Part shown: in pieces, positions 5,334 through 5,884 of the stretch
Layout of the letters: every line of letters begins with the position of its first letter
Numbering within the stretch: the stretch's first letter is position 1
NCBI GenBank assembly: GCA_017882935.1
Contig: JADGOP010000168.1
Span: forward strand, 1-5,884
Direction of reading: 5' to 3'
Length of the DNA: 5,884 nucleotides
Source: Actinomycetota bacterium
Lineage (GTDB): Bacteria > Actinomycetota > Acidimicrobiia > Acidimicrobiales > Iamiaceae
Notes under the pieces: generated by a model
The model's input: only the letters and a program-made list of their open reading frames with translations
Databases searched by the model: none
What the model was told of the DNA's origin: nothing
Position numbers and translations under genes: made by a program

Positions 5334-5884
5334 CTACTCGAGCCGCTCGAGCGATGGGCGGTAGCCGCGGTCGAGCAGGGCCCGGTGCAGCACCTCGGCC
5401 TCGCTCGACTCGAGCACGACGTGCAGCATGCCGCCCCGGCCCTCGGTGGCGTCGACGGTCTGGAGGGAGCGCAGGTTCACGCCGAGGTCGGTGGCGAGCA
5501 CCGCCACGGCTGCCACCTGGCCGGGCTCGTTGCGGACCGGGATGCGCACCTCGGTGACGTGGACGGGCGCGGCCACGCGGCTGGGCAGGTTGCGCCGCGC
5601 GTCCTGGGCTGCGGTGAGGTCGGCGAGCAGCCCGGCGCGGTCGCCGGCGTCGACCAGCGCCCGGAAGCGCTGCAGCTCCCCCACCAGGTGGTCGAGCGTC
5701 GCCAGGATGGCCGTGCGGTTCGAGGTGCAGATGTCGGGCCAGATGTCGGGGCTGCCGGCCGCGACCCGGGTCATGTCGCGGAAGCCGCCGGCCGCCAGGC
5801 GCAGCAGCGCGCGGTGCTCCTCGGAGCGCTCGGTGGCGAGGCGCATCAGCGAGGCCGCGGTGAGGTGCGGGACGTGCGACCCCA
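5334..5884 (-). CDS. tyrA: Prephenate dehydrogenase with C-terminal ACT domain (C-terminal 182 residues, cut by window edge)
   Basis: Partial: the reading frame enters from the right edge, and the N-terminal NAD(P)-binding domain lies outside. The visible part begins GSHVPHLTAASLM, matching the conserved SHxPH segment of the TyrA family that carries an active-site histidine. It continues with AGGFRDMTRVAAGSPDIWPD, the dehydrogenase dimerisation-domain signature. Visible residues 109-182 form an ACT domain (VRNEPGQVAAVAVLATDLGV), a ligand-binding module that often mediates feedback control by an aromatic amino acid such as tyrosine. The enzyme oxidatively decarboxylates prephenate to 4-hydroxyphenylpyruvate for tyrosine synthesis; arogenate as substrate cannot be excluded. 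The Met encoded at 5846 is internal, since conserved sequence continues upstream of it. This is the first visible gene of the operon, with aroA 5 nt downstream. Confidence 0.93.
   Translation of the reverse strand, partial: GSHVPHLTAASLMRLATERSEEHRALLRLAAGGFRDMTRVAAGSPDIWPDICTSNRTAILATLDHLVGELQRFRALVDAGDRAGLLADLTAAQDARRNLPSRVAAPVHVTEVRIPVRNEPGQVAAVAVLATDLGVNLRSLQTVDATEGRGGMLHVVLESSEAEVLHRALLDRGYRPSLERLE

Noticed and set aside
5337..5351. CTCGAG-CCG-CTCGAG at the end of tyrA
   Set aside because: It is fully within the tyrA coding sequence (residues SLERLE) and is explained by the repeated Leu-Glu codons; the symmetry is too short to propose a regulatory role.
3943..5364. Plus-strand 473-codon open frame opposite aroA
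   Set aside because: It is a shadow of aroA and tyrA: high GC suppresses stop codons in antisense frames. The product is a low-complexity run of Gly, Arg, Ala and His with no domain, while the minus frame encodes every EPSP synthase motif.

Overview
This is a chromosomal stretch of very GC-rich DNA, with codons ending overwhelmingly in G or C, GTG as well as ATG starts, TANNNT-type promoter elements and almost no Shine-Dalgarno sequences. Together with the protein sequences this suggests an actinobacterium, possibly of the Acidimicrobiia. That taxonomic call is inferred from composition and protein style. There are no mobile elements, CRISPR arrays, tRNA or rRNA genes, and every gene found looks intact apart from the two cut by the window edges.

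Layout from left to right. (1) Positions 1-675, minus strand: N-terminal half of a PDZ-radical SAM-DUF512 protein, running off the left edge. (2) Positions 676-871: a 196-nt divergent promoter region holding an imperfect ~45-nt direct repeat with a perfect 20-nt core. (3) Positions 872-1903, plus: ispH, the last enzyme of the MEP isoprenoid pathway. (4) Positions 1956-2528, plus: an HD-fold protein whose spaced His/Asp residues resemble the diiron oxygenases MIOX and PhnZ. (5) Positions 2529-2612: a convergent intergenic gap with a near-perfect 16-bp hairpin, probably a shared terminator. (6) Positions 5884-2613, minus: a tight operon tyrA (partial) - aroA - cmk - plsC, with gaps of 5 and 11 nt and a 4-nt overlap.

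The minus-strand operon joins the end of the shikimate pathway (EPSP synthase) and the tyrosine branch (prephenate dehydrogenase with an ACT domain) to CMP kinase and a phospholipid acyltransferase. tyrA/aroA/cmk/plsC/ispH and the DUF512 protein are familiar chromosomal neighbours in several bacterial phyla, particularly Firmicutes. Here the ispH-HD pair points the other way from the rest, as if a two-gene segment had been flipped or placed under its own promoters.

I see no clearly new defence or mobile system. The points most worth a second look are the PhnZ/MIOX-like HD protein of unknown substrate, the duplicated promoter-like repeat before ispH, three probable leaderless starts, and the strong hairpin between the convergent operons.
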